Shown here: piece after piece, positions 53,121 through 61,312 of the stretch
Layout of the letters: each line of letters opens with the position of its first letter
How positions within the stretch are numbered: position 1 is the stretch's first letter
NCBI RefSeq assembly: GCF_002086275.1
Contig: NZ_MVHT01000028.1
Location: forward strand, 1-64,000
Length of the DNA: 64,000 nt
Direction: 5' to 3'
Source of the DNA: Mycobacterium intermedium
GTDB lineage: Bacteria > Actinomycetota > Actinomycetes > Mycobacteriales > Mycobacteriaceae
Made by a program: the position numbers and the translations under genes
The notes under the pieces: generated by a model
What the model saw: only the letters and a program-made list of their open reading frames with translations
Told to the model about the DNA's origin: nothing
Databases searched by the model: none

Positions 53121-54163
53121 CGGGGCGAATGATGCGCGGGTTGAGCGTGCTGATGAGTGCTTTGGTGATCGGTCTGACGGGCGCGTGCGCGCTGGACCCG
53201 ACCCGGTTGCCGGTGCCCGGTTCCTATGTTCCGGGAGGCAAATTCAGCGTCAAGATCGAATTCTCCAGCGTTTTGAACCTGCCGGCCAAGGCAAAGGTGG
53301 ACTACGGCGGCGTGCGTGTCGGTGTGCTGAACCGGGTTGAACTGGTGGGCAACACGGCGGTCGCCTATGTCGACATCTCCGACACCGCTACGCTGCCGCA
53401 GAATACGCGCGCCGAACTTCGTCAGGCCACCGTCCTGGGCGACATTTACATTGCGCTGCTGCCGCCGGACGACCCGGCCCCGACGCCGCTGCGCGACGGC
53501 GACACCATTCCGTTGCGCAACACCACGCCGGCTGACAACGTCGAGAACATCCTGCGTGGGGTGTCGAACCTGGTATCCGGCGGAACGCTGACCACCTTGC
53601 AAGAGTCACTGGTCAACTTCAACAACGCATTTCCGAAGGACCCGTCCGAGCAGATCCGAATTCGCAACAAGCTGACCGGCGTGCTGCACGACCTGGCGGC
53701 AAACCAAGCGACGATCGATGAAATCCTCGCCAGCGCGGAGAGCGTCACGAGCACTCTGCACGCCGACGCGGCAGTTCTGGACAGCTTGATGGCCAACGGC
53801 CCGGGCAACATCAACGCAATGACCGGCGTATTGCCCGACATCCTTCAACTCCTGGTCTATCTCCAAGGTCTCGGCCGCGGCGGAGCGGATCTGTTGGTGC
53901 CGCACGCGCCCGACTTCATCCAGATGCTCTCCTACGTCACCCCGTTGGTGGGTTCGATCGCGACGGCAGACACCACGGTGCCGGTAAACGTCGACAAGTG
54001 GAACGCGTTGATCCGCGACAAGCTGATCCCGTTCTTCAACAACGGCGGTCCGAAATTCAGTGTCACGCAGGTTCATCAGCCGCAGGGCCCCCCGGAAGTG
54101 GACCCCGCAGACAAGGCGGACCAGGCGATTTCCGCGATGCGAACAATGGGGCTACTGCCATGA
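53117..54163 (+). CDS. MceE-type lipoprotein
   Basis: A 348-residue subunit corresponding to the E position, which is a lipoprotein in mycobacterial mce operons. The signal peptide ends at LTGAC, a slightly unusual lipobox because Leu is at -4, not -3. The MCE domain (AKVDYGGVRVGVLNRVE) and long helices follow. The ATG at 53117 overlaps the mceD stop (ATGA); the frame is open upstream but inside mceD. Confidence 0.92.
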   Translation: MTGRMMRGLSVLMSALVIGLTGACALDPTRLPVPGSYVPGGKFSVKIEFSSVLNLPAKAKVDYGGVRVGVLNRVELVGNTAVAYVDISDTATLPQNTRAELRQATVLGDIYIALLPPDDPAPTPLRDGDTIPLRNTTPADNVENILRGVSNLVSGGTLTTLQESLVNFNNAFPKDPSEQIRIRNKLTGVLHDLAANQATIDEILASAESVTSTLHADAAVLDSLMANGPGNINAMTGVLPDILQLLVYLQGLGRGGADLLVPHAPDFIQMLSYVTPLVGSIATADTTVPVNVDKWNALIRDKLIPFFNNGGPKFSVTQVHQPQGPPEVDPADKADQAISAMRTMGLLP

Positions 54164-55122
54164 GGTTCAAAGCCACAACGACTTTGGTGCTGCTCGCGGT
54201 CATGACGGTGTTCGGGGTGGCGTATCTGTCGCTCGAAGTCTTGAAGAAGAACCCGACCGTAAAGCCCACTCGAGTAACGCTTTTGCTGGACAAGTCGGGC
54301 GGGCTGTTGCCCACATCGCAAGTGACGATGCGCGGCATCCAGGTGGGTCGCGTCACAGGTGTCCAGGCGACCCCAAGCGGCCTGCGGGTGTCGATCGACC
54401 TAGACCCCGCCTATCCGGTACCGGCCAACAGCGCGATCAGCATCCAGAACCTGTCACTGGTGGGCGAGCAGTACATCGACTTCAAGACCAAACACATTGC
54501 CCCGCCGTATTTCAGCGACGGAGCGGTGATTCCCGCGGATCGGGTCGCACCCTCGGTGACGGTGAGTGAATTACTCGCCAAGGCCAATGGCCTACTTTCG
54601 GTAATCAATCCGAATCACGTGCAGAGCATCGTGACCACGGTTTCGGAGATTTTTGCGGGCAATGACGCGACTTTGGACTCGCTGGCTATCACTGCGGGCT
54701 TGGTTTCCAAAATGGAGTTGGAAAAGAAGCAGCTGCTTACGACGGTCTTCGGCAACGTCTTCACGCTGGTTGACGATCTGGACGCGGTCCACGCCGACGC
54801 GTCGCTGCGCCAGGCCGGGCTGGTGTTGCCCCCCGCGTTGTTGGCTTTGACCAAGCTGGTGCGCAACACCGGTGAGTACACCAACGCCGCGGACGGTACC
54901 TTCGCGCCGGGTGCTCCGGTGCCCACGATGGTGGCCAACATCAACGAGTACATCGATATGTTGTCCGGGCCGCTCGGTACTTTCGCCACTGTCCTGGAGC
55001 CGGCCACCGAGCCCCTGTACGGAGTCAGGGTCAACGGGGGGCACTGGATGGATTTCTGGGAGTCGACCTTCAACGACGCGGGCGGGCTGCGTCTACAGGT
55101 GAATTCGCCTGAGGGGCAATAA
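54160..55122 (+). CDS. MceF-type protein, short
   Basis: The sixth Mce subunit, 320 residues, with an N-terminal helix (LVLLAVMTVFGVAYLSL), an MCE domain with SQVTMRGIQVGRVTGV and needle helices. MceF proteins are commonly over 400 residues with a low-complexity tail; this one stops soon after the conserved region (EGQ), so it is naturally short or lacks the tail. ATG overlaps the mceE stop. The Mce-associated gene follows after 15 bases. Confidence 0.92.
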   Translation: MRFKATTTLVLLAVMTVFGVAYLSLEVLKKNPTVKPTRVTLLLDKSGGLLPTSQVTMRGIQVGRVTGVQATPSGLRVSIDLDPAYPVPANSAISIQNLSLVGEQYIDFKTKHIAPPYFSDGAVIPADRVAPSVTVSELLAKANGLLSVINPNHVQSIVTTVSEIFAGNDATLDSLAITAGLVSKMELEKKQLLTTVFGNVFTLVDDLDAVHADASLRQAGLVLPPALLALTKLVRNTGEYTNAADGTFAPGAPVPTMVANINEYIDMLSGPLGTFATVLEPATEPLYGVRVNGGHWMDFWESTFNDAGGLRLQVNSPEGQ

Positions 55123-55137
55123 CAGTGAGGATCGAGC

Positions 55138-55902
55138 ATGAGTGCCGACACGATCAGTGAGACCGAAGAGAGCGTCACCAAGGAAGTAGAGGCTCCCGAA
55201 GAAGCCACTGCAGAAGTCGAGGCGGCCGACGCGAAAGACGCCGACGAGGAAGACGCCGACGACGACAAGGGCGAGTCCCGGCTCAGCCGGCTGCGCAGGC
55301 TCCGCGCACGACCGTCGCTGTCGTGGCGCGCGGTTGCGGCCTTGCTTCTGTTGGCGGCGATAGCCGGGGGGTACTTCGGGTACCGCCAGTACGACCGGCT
55401 GAACCACGAGGTTACGGCGCTGAAGCAGGCCGACTCGGACCGCGCCGCCGCGGCCAAGCTAGCCAAGGACTATGCGTTGAAGTCGCTGACGTACACCTAC
55501 GAAGACCCAGACGCTTTCTTCCGGTCCGTGGAGGACGGCGTCTCCCAATCCCTGAAGGACAAGTACGTCAACGCCACCCCCATCCTCAAGGGGGTCATGG
55601 TGCAGGCGCAGGTCACGTCGTCGGGTGAGGTCCTTGCTACCGACGCCGTAGCGCAGCCCGGCGACGTGTACCAGGTGGTGGTGTCCGCCGCGCAGACCAC
55701 GCGTAACTTGCAGAACCCCAAGCCGCGCGTATCACTGATCCTGTTGCAGATCACCGTCAACAAGGTCGGCGGCAGTTGGCAGGTTTCTGACATCGGACCG
55801 AAGACGAGCAGTAACGCCGGTAACGCGGAACAATTGCCCCCGCCGGTGCCCAATCCGGCCCCGGCGCCTGCCCCTGCTCCCGCGCCGGCACCACGCCGGT
55901 AG
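55138..55902 (+). CDS. Mce-associated membrane protein (Mas)
   Basis: A 254-residue protein. The acidic N-terminal 45 residues are rich in Glu and Asp, a basic RLSRLRRLRARP stretch precedes one membrane helix (about 65-82), and an extracytoplasmic NTF2-like domain follows, typical of Mce-associated proteins such as those after mce1F. The tail is PAPAPAPAP. These proteins are thought to stabilise the importer. It ends the mce operon; only one Mas gene is present. Confidence 0.9.
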   Translation: MSADTISETEESVTKEVEAPEEATAEVEAADAKDADEEDADDDKGESRLSRLRRLRARPSLSWRAVAALLLLAAIAGGYFGYRQYDRLNHEVTALKQADSDRAAAAKLAKDYALKSLTYTYEDPDAFFRSVEDGVSQSLKDKYVNATPILKGVMVQAQVTSSGEVLATDAVAQPGDVYQVVVSAAQTTRNLQNPKPRVSLILLQITVNKVGGSWQVSDIGPKTSSNAGNAEQLPPPVPNPAPAPAPAPAPAPRR

Positions 55903-55981
55903 GGTGCGCCGCCTGAAAGAGATGCGTTCGGCCGCCTCTTAGAAGGTTTGGCAGCCGCGCCGCGCGGAAATTCGTAGTGGC

Positions 55982-56872
55982 ATGTGCGCCGCCTCCGACG
56001 TCAAGGATCGGGTGGCGCTGGCGCACGACATCTACGACGCCGAGACCGCGTCCCCGGCAACACGCGCGCTGGCGGACTACATCATCGCCCAGGTCGAGCA
56101 GATCGAGCGCGGCGACGAAGGTCTGCGCAGCGGCGTGGACCCCATTCACGACACCCGAGTGTCGATCCGGCGGCTACGCAGCACGCTGCGGGTATTCGGC
56201 AAGCTCTTGGACAAGTCGGCAATCGATGGGATGGACGACGAGCTCAAGTGGTTCGCCGGTCTGCTCGGGGACGTGCGTGATTGCCATGTGCAGCAACGCC
56301 GGTTGGGCGAGGCGCTGAACCAGATTCCCGACGAACTGGTCCTGGGCCCGGTCAAAGCGCGGATCCGCAAGGATCTTCGAGCAGCCGAGCTGCCGGCCCG
56401 AACCCGGGTGAGCGAGGAAATGGAGTCGGCGCGATATCGCGCGCTCATCGACGTGCTGCGTCTGTGGCGGGCAGCTCCGCCCATCCCCGGCAACGACATC
56501 ACAGTCAAGGCGTTGCGAAAGCGAGCCCGCCGCGCCGAGCGCAAAGCGGACCGTCGGCTGGCCGCGGCGCTCGAATCTGGTGACGACGACCTGCTGCACC
56601 GGGCGCGGAAGGCCGCCAAACGGGCACGCTACGCCGCCGAACTGCGCAGGGCGCTGGACAAGCGTGCGAAGCGAACTGCAAAGCGCTACAAGCATATTCA
56701 AAATGTGCTGGGGGAGCATCAGGACGCGGTGATTGCCCTGGCGGCCCTGCGCCGGTTGGCGGTGACGGCGGGAACGAGTTCGGGAGAGAACGGCTTCACG
56801 TACGGCATGTTGTACGAGCGTGAGCGTCGAATCGCTCAGCAGTGCCGGGCTGACACGCAACAACTCCGATAA
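55982..56872 (+). CDS. CHAD-domain protein
   Basis: A 296-residue all-helical protein rich in Arg, Lys and His, with the CHAD signature HDTRVSIRRLRSTLRVFGK near residues 55-73, the basic stretch LRKRARRAERKADRR and conserved HRARKAAKRARYAAEL. CHAD domains bind inorganic polyphosphate and sit on polyphosphate granules. No CYTH domain or polyphosphate kinase gene is next to it. It follows the mce operon after 79 bases, so cotranscription is possible. ATG 55982 was chosen as the start of homology; no strong ribosome site is seen. Confidence 0.88.
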   Translation: MCAASDVKDRVALAHDIYDAETASPATRALADYIIAQVEQIERGDEGLRSGVDPIHDTRVSIRRLRSTLRVFGKLLDKSAIDGMDDELKWFAGLLGDVRDCHVQQRRLGEALNQIPDELVLGPVKARIRKDLRAAELPARTRVSEEMESARYRALIDVLRLWRAAPPIPGNDITVKALRKRARRAERKADRRLAAALESGDDDLLHRARKAAKRARYAAELRRALDKRAKRTAKRYKHIQNVLGEHQDAVIALAALRRLAVTAGTSSGENGFTYGMLYERERRIAQQCRADTQQLR

Positions 56873-56879
56873 TTGCAAC

Positions 56880-56914
56880 CCGGGATGGCCCGTTGAGGGG
56901 GCGGGCCATCCCGG
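56880..56914. terminator. 13-bp perfect hairpin between convergent genes
   Basis: Bases 56880-56892 pair perfectly with 56902-56914 around a nine-base loop, starting seven bases after the CHAD gene stop and ending 18 bases before the stop of the gene on the other strand. There is no T tract. It is probably a two-way terminator for the mce/CHAD transcript and the coiled-coil gene. Confidence 0.7.
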
Positions 56915-56932
56915 AATGCTCTGTAACCGATC

Positions 56933-57421
56933 TTAGGCCGTCCCGCGGTAATTGCCTTCGGCGCGGGTGTTGGCAGCGGCTGTGTGAGTCGTGACTGCGC
57001 GCGACTCGTCGCTCCAGCCCTCGCCGCGATCAGCCTCGATGGGGTCGGTTTCGTCGTCTTGCCTGTCCGCTCGCACGGTCGGGTCGATGCTGTCAGCGCG
57101 TTCCCATTGCTCGCGGAGTTGCTCGCGGGAGGTCGTCGCCTCGTGCTGGTGCTCGGCCGCCTGCTCTTGCAGTCGGGCGGCTTCCGCGGCCTTGACCTCT
57201 GCCTCGGCCTGAGCGGCACGTGCTTTGGCGGCGGTTTCGTTGGCCAGTGCCTCGCGCCGCTCAAGCTCGGCGGTCTGCATTCTGGCCTGCTCGCGAATCT
57301 CCTCGGCCTGCCGTCGTTGGCGGCGACGCTTTGCCTTCTCCATGGCTACGACGATGATGGCGACGACCGCGATCACCGCTGCCCCGGCGACGACGATCCA
57401 GACGATATTGCTGGTACTCAT
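56933..57421 (-). CDS. Membrane-anchored coiled-coil protein
   Basis: A 162-residue protein. One membrane helix (about residues 6-27) is followed by a very basic KAKRRRQRRQ stop-transfer stretch, a coiled coil of about 85 residues rich in Ala, Glu, Gln and Arg, and an acidic tail. No domain of known function is recognised; similar small proteins occur in many mycobacteria. The frame is open to 57652, but the ATG at 57421 begins directly before the membrane helix. Confidence 0.75.
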   Translation of the reverse strand: MSTSNIVWIVVAGAAVIAVVAIIVVAMEKAKRRRQRRQAEEIREQARMQTAELERREALANETAAKARAAQAEAEVKAAEAARLQEQAAEHQHEATTSREQLREQWERADSIDPTVRADRQDDETDPIEADRGEGWSDESRAVTTHTAAANTRAEGNYRGTA

Positions 57422-57550
57422 GTGAGCTCCATAGGTTGGTGGGTATGCGGTTGTACCCCGGCCCGTGCCTACGGAATCCCCGTATTCGACGCCGATAAAA
57501 CGATGGGGTTCGCCTTGCACCTGCGACAAGGCCCATCTTGTCACCGACCA

Positions 57551-57565
57551 TTCGTACAATACGAA
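57551..57565. promoter_or_regulatory. Inverted repeat upstream of the 13E12 remnant
   Basis: TTCGTACAATACGAA is a perfect 6+6 inverted repeat with a three-base centre, three bases before the old 13E12 start codon. A GTTCGAA follows at 57571. 13E12-family genes in M. tuberculosis are reported to be LexA/SOS controlled, so this may be a fossil operator; the link is inference. Confidence 0.4.
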
Positions 57566-57568
57566 AGT

Positions 57569-58152
57569 ATGTTCGAAGGGCAGACGGATGCCGACGTGGT
57601 CGACGCGATCGCCGCGGCCCTGCGTATCACTCCAGCCAGGGCCAGTGGGCACCTCCGCTACGCGATCGCGCTACGCGAGCGGTTGCCACGGCTCGCGGAG
57701 GTCTTCGCGCGAGGAGACGTCTGTCTTCGAGTGGTGGCGACGGTGATCTCCCGCGTTTACCTGGTGCAGGATCCGAAGATCCTCGCCGAACTGGATCAGG
57801 CCATAGCCAAACGCGTGTCGAGGTGGACGCGGCTGTCAACGGCGAGCTTGCCGAACGCATCGACATGTGGGTTGTCCACGTTGATCCGGCCGGCGAGCGG
57901 GTACCGCCCGAACGTGATGACGTTCGCTTCGTCGAGGTCAAACCGTCGACGACCCAAGGACCAAGGAGCAGCGGCGTGCCGATGCCATCCGGGCGCTGGT
58001 CGACGGCGCGGACGGGCTCAGCTGCAAATGCGGCTCAGCTGATTGTGCTGCCGCACAACGGAAGACCGACACCAATGTGGTAATCCATGTGCTGGCCGAG
58101 CGGGCGACGATTGACGGTGACTCCGAAGCCCCCGGATATCTGCCGGGGTTCT
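57569..58152 (+). pseudogene. 13E12-family (DUF222) gene remnant, N-terminal part
   Basis: Peptides typical of mycobacterial 13E12 proteins lie in three successive frames. The first is an N-terminal stretch starting at ATG 57569 (MFEGQTDADVVDAIAAALRI). A frameshift near 57820 leads to AERIDMWVVHVDPAGERVPP. A second near 57950 leads to KEQRRADAIRALVDGADGL, the CKCGSADCAAAQ Cys cluster and NVVIHVLAERATIDGDSEAP, ending at a stop after GYLPGF. Compared with intact members about half the protein is missing. No functional protein is expected. Confidence 0.85.
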
Positions 58153-58154
58153 GA

Positions 58155-58498
58155 AGCCTCCCTGGCGCGACTCTGTGGTGTGTGCCCCCATCCCAGCAAG
58201 CACTGGAACCACCACCCGCCACCGCCTGCACCGCGGCGGAGACCGCGATGCCAACAGCGCCATTTACCTGATCGTCGTCAACAGACTGCGATGGCACGAA
58301 CCCACCAAGCGCTACCTCGAACGCCGAACCCAAGAAGGCAAAACGAAAAAGGAAATAATCCGCTGTCTCAAACGAGCTGTAGTCCGAGAACTATATCGGG
58401 CACTCCAAGCCGACCTAAACCGACAACCAGAGGCTCTTGACGCTGCATGGGAGCATCCACACGATCCCTTACCCGTTGGGGCCGACGCGCACGTGTAA
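58155..58498 (+). pseudogene. IS110-family transposase C-terminal remnant
   Basis: The peptide TTTRHRLHRGGDRDANSAIY, then KRYLERRTQEGKTKKEIIRC, then LKRAVVRELYRAL, is the conserved C-terminal region of IS110/IS116/IS902 transposases. It reads in one frame from about 58178 to the stop at 58498. Its preceding LARLCGVC is in another frame, so there is a frameshift near 58180. The N-terminal DEDD catalytic domain is absent, as are the element's ends. It begins right where the 13E12 remnant breaks off. Confidence 0.8.
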
Positions 58499-58687
58499 TC
58501 TCAAGCTACTCAGCCATTTTCACCATCTGCTAAGACCGCCCGCCGAAACTCGAGTCGCCGCGGGACCGGCCGTCCAGAAACCGACGATGATCCACGATCT
58601 CTTTTGCGATTCGACTCGCGGGAAGAAACGTTCAGGTGACCGCGTTGGCCACGGATATCGTCGTCGACACCTAGGGAGCGACTCAAC

Positions 58688-59026
58688 ATGATCAAGGTGT
58701 TCGCATACTTGAAGCGCAAGTCCGGCCTGTCGATGGAGGAGTTCGTGGACTACTACGAGCACAACCACGTGCCGTTGGTGCTGAGCAAGGCGGCCATGCC
58801 GGTGGTCTACAAACGCAACTACCTGCAGCGTGGGGACACCTTCAACCTGGAAGGTGACGAGATTGGGTTCGACTGTATGACCGAACTCGTCTTCAACGAC
58901 AGGGATGGCTTGCGGGGATGGATGACCAGCCTCGGTGGCGATGAAATCTCCCGAGACGAAGAGAACTTCATACATCGAGACGCGACGCGAAGCTACGTGG
59001 TGGATGAGCGCACCAGTTCCGGGTGA
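58688..59026 (+). CDS. EthD-domain protein
   Basis: A 112-residue ferredoxin-like protein of the EthD type (dimeric alpha/beta barrel), beginning MIKVFAYLKRKSGLSMEEF, with YYEHNHVPLV holding the conserved His residues near 26-28. Family members include small dehydratases and accessory proteins of P450 or aromatic pathways. It looks intact and starts at an ATG following AGGGAG. It sits between the transposase fragment and the C-terminal 13E12 fragment, so it may be cargo of the insertion that broke the 13E12 gene. Confidence 0.8.
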   Translation: MIKVFAYLKRKSGLSMEEFVDYYEHNHVPLVLSKAAMPVVYKRNYLQRGDTFNLEGDEIGFDCMTELVFNDRDGLRGWMTSLGGDEISRDEENFIHRDATRSYVVDERTSSG

Positions 59027-59048
59027 CCACGGCGCCTAAGAGGCGATC

Positions 59049-59302
59049 ATGAAATGTTCTCTAGCCAGTCGTTGTCACCACCTGCTGAAGACCTTCTATG
59101 CCGGGGTAGAGGGCTGGTTGGATCTCCAGCTACCCGATGGCACGGTGGTGTGGACCAGTCCGACGGGCCACATCTATCGTTACGCGGGCTCAAGATGCCG
59201 CGACGGAAGCGAACCCGTACCGCCGAGCGCAATGCACGCATCATGGCCGAACGGCACATCAACGAGGAACGATTCGCCGCACAACCACCGCCGGATTTCT
59301 AA
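59049..59302 (+). pseudogene. 13E12-family gene remnant, C-terminal part
   Basis: [20 protein letters not shown] then [16 protein letters not shown] is the HNH-side C-terminal signature of 13E12 proteins. After a frameshift near 59190 the typical end follows in another frame: [20 protein letters not shown] to AAQPPPDF and a stop. Together with 57569-58152 it marks one 13E12 gene split by about 0.9 kb. It stops 28 bases before nat. Confidence 0.82.
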
Positions 59303-59329
59303 CCTGACGGTCGGGGTCAGAATGGCCTT

Positions 59330-60217
59330 ATGGCATTGGACCTGACCGCATACTTTGACCGCGTCAACTACCGCGGGACCACCGAGCCGACGCTTGAGAC
59401 ATTGCAGGCCTTGGTGACGGCGCACACCCGAGCGATTCCGTTCGAGAATCTCGATCCGCTGCTGGGTGTTCCAGTTGACGACCTGGGTCCAAATGCGTTG
59501 GCCGACAAGCTGGTAAGCCGGCGGCGGGGTGGTTACTGCTATGAGCAGAACGGGCTGATGGGTTACGTGCTGGCCGAACTCGGCTACCAGGTGCGACGCT
59601 TCGCCGGCCGGGTGGTCTGGATGCTTCCGCCGGATGCACCGGTCCCCGCGCAGACCCACACTGTCTTGGGGGTGACTTTCCCGGGCTCGGACGGCTCATA
59701 TCTGGTGGACGTGGGTTTCGGCGGCCAGACGCCGACGTCTCCGCTCCGCTTACAAACCGGCGGCGTGCAGCAGACGACGCACGAGCCGTATCGACTCGAG
59801 GACCGCGGTGACGGGCTGGTGCTGCAGGCCCAGGTCCGTGGTGAGTGGCAGTCGCTGTACGAGTTCACCACCGAGAGGCGTCCGCTGATCGATCTGACGG
59901 TGGGTAGCTGGTATGTCTCGACCTGTCCGGCATCGCACTTTGTCACCGGGCTGACCGCCGCGATGGTCACCGATGATGCGCGGCTTAATCTGTCCGGCCG
60001 CAAGCTGGTCATTCACCGTGCCAGTGGATCCGAGAAGGTTCTGCTCGACGACGCCGCCGCGGTGGTAGACACGCTCAGCGAACGGTTCGGAATCAACGTG
60101 GACGACGCGGGCGAGCGCGATGTGCTCGTGGCCCGCGTGGATCAGCTACTGAGTCGACAACCAGGGACCGATTCGGCGCAAGGCCTCTTCGATGTCGCTG
60201 GTAGGTCCGGCGAATGA
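59330..60217 (+). CDS. nat: Arylamine N-acetyltransferase NAT
   Basis: NAT transfers acyl groups from acyl-CoA; in mycobacteria propionyl-CoA from cholesterol breakdown is a favoured donor. The 295-residue enzyme has the catalytic triad Cys70 (RGGYCYEQ), His110 (QTHTVLG) and Asp127 (LVDVGFGG). The C-terminus is about 12 residues longer than remembered for M. tuberculosis and runs 72 bases into aspB on the other strand. In M. tuberculosis nat is the last gene of the hsa operon; here its upstream sequence is 13E12 debris. Confidence 0.95.
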   Translation: MALDLTAYFDRVNYRGTTEPTLETLQALVTAHTRAIPFENLDPLLGVPVDDLGPNALADKLVSRRRGGYCYEQNGLMGYVLAELGYQVRRFAGRVVWMLPPDAPVPAQTHTVLGVTFPGSDGSYLVDVGFGGQTPTSPLRLQTGGVQQTTHEPYRLEDRGDGLVLQAQVRGEWQSLYEFTTERRPLIDLTVGSWYVSTCPASHFVTGLTAAMVTDDARLNLSGRKLVIHRASGSEKVLLDDAAAVVDTLSERFGINVDDAGERDVLVARVDQLLSRQPGTDSAQGLFDVAGRSGE

Positions 60218-61312
60218 CAGGCGGACGAAGGAGCCGCCGCGCGCGGGGTCGAAGTCGATGCCGGGTGCGATCGCAACCCCGGTGTCGGTCAGCAGCTTCG
60301 AGCAGAAACTCAGTGAGTCACTGGTGAAGTCGCCGACGTCGGCGTAGACGTAGAACGCTCCGTCGGTGGGTGCCAGCCTGTCCAGGCCTATGCCGCGCAA
60401 TCCGTCGAGCAACAGTGACCGATTGACCGAGTAGTGCGCAAGGTGGCCGTCGGCTTCGGCTGTTGCCTCCGGAGTGAAGGCAGACACCGCGGCGATCTGC
60501 GACAACACCGGCGGGCAGATGGTGAAGTTGCCGGTAAGGCAGTCGACCGCCCGGCGGAGCTCGGTGGGTACCAGCAGCCATCCCAACCGCCAGCCGGTCA
60601 TCGCGTAGTACTTGGAGAAGCTGTTGACTATCACGGCATTTCGAGATGTCTCCCAGGCGCAGCTGGTCGGCGGTGCGCCTTCGTAGACCAGCCCGTGATA
60701 GACCTCGTCGCTGATCAGCCGCGCCCCGGTCTCGTCACACCACGATGCGATCGCCGCCAGCTCCTCGGGCGGTATGACCGTTCCCGTCGGATTGGCCGGG
60801 CTGGCAACGATAACCCCCTGTACCGGCGGGTCGATTTCGGCGAGCATCTGGGCGGTGGGCTGAAACCGGGTCTCCGGGCCACACGCGATCTCCACCACCT
60901 CACATCCGAGGGCCGACAAGATGTTTCGGTAGCAGGGGTAGCCGGGGCTGGCCATTGCCACCCGGTCGCCGACGTCGAAGCAGGCCAGGAAGGCGAGCAG
61001 GAATCCGCCGGAGGAACCCGTGGTGACCACCACCGCGTCGAGGTCGACGTCGATGCCGTGTTTGCGTTGGTAATCGGCCGCGATGGCGCCGCGAAGTTCC
61101 GGAATGCCCAGCGCCACGGTGTAACCCAGCTGATTGAGATGCAGGGCGGAGGCGGCGGCGGCCCGCACCGGTTCGGGGGCGCCGACACTCGGCTGCCCCG
61201 CCGACAGGTTGATCAGATCGCCGTGGGTGCGCTGGCGTTCCGCTGCCGCCAGCCAGACATCCATCACGTAGAACGGAGGGATGCCGGCCCGCAGCGAGAC
61301 GTGATCGGTCAC
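60146..61312 (-). CDS. aspB: PLP-dependent aminotransferase (AspB-like, fold type I)
   Basis: A 388-residue class I/II aminotransferase, annotated AspB in M. tuberculosis (Rv3565). The PLP-binding Lys is in NSFSKYYAMTGWRLG, the PLP-contact Asn in SPANPTGTVIPPEEL and the Asp in LISDEVYHGL. A true aspartate specificity is not shown; it lies in the KstR2-associated ring-degradation cluster. The GTG at 61312 overlaps the fadE33 stop (GTGA). The 3' end overlaps nat by 72 bases. Confidence 0.93.
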   Translation of the reverse strand: MTDHVSLRAGIPPFYVMDVWLAAAERQRTHGDLINLSAGQPSVGAPEPVRAAAASALHLNQLGYTVALGIPELRGAIAADYQRKHGIDVDLDAVVVTTGSSGGFLLAFLACFDVGDRVAMASPGYPCYRNILSALGCEVVEIACGPETRFQPTAQMLAEIDPPVQGVIVASPANPTGTVIPPEELAAIASWCDETGARLISDEVYHGLVYEGAPPTSCAWETSRNAVIVNSFSKYYAMTGWRLGWLLVPTELRRAVDCLTGNFTICPPVLSQIAAVSAFTPEATAEADGHLAHYSVNRSLLLDGLRGIGLDRLAPTDGAFYVYADVGDFTSDSLSFCSKLLTDTGVAIAPGIDFDPARGGSFVRLSFAGPTSDIEEALRRIGPWLSTQ

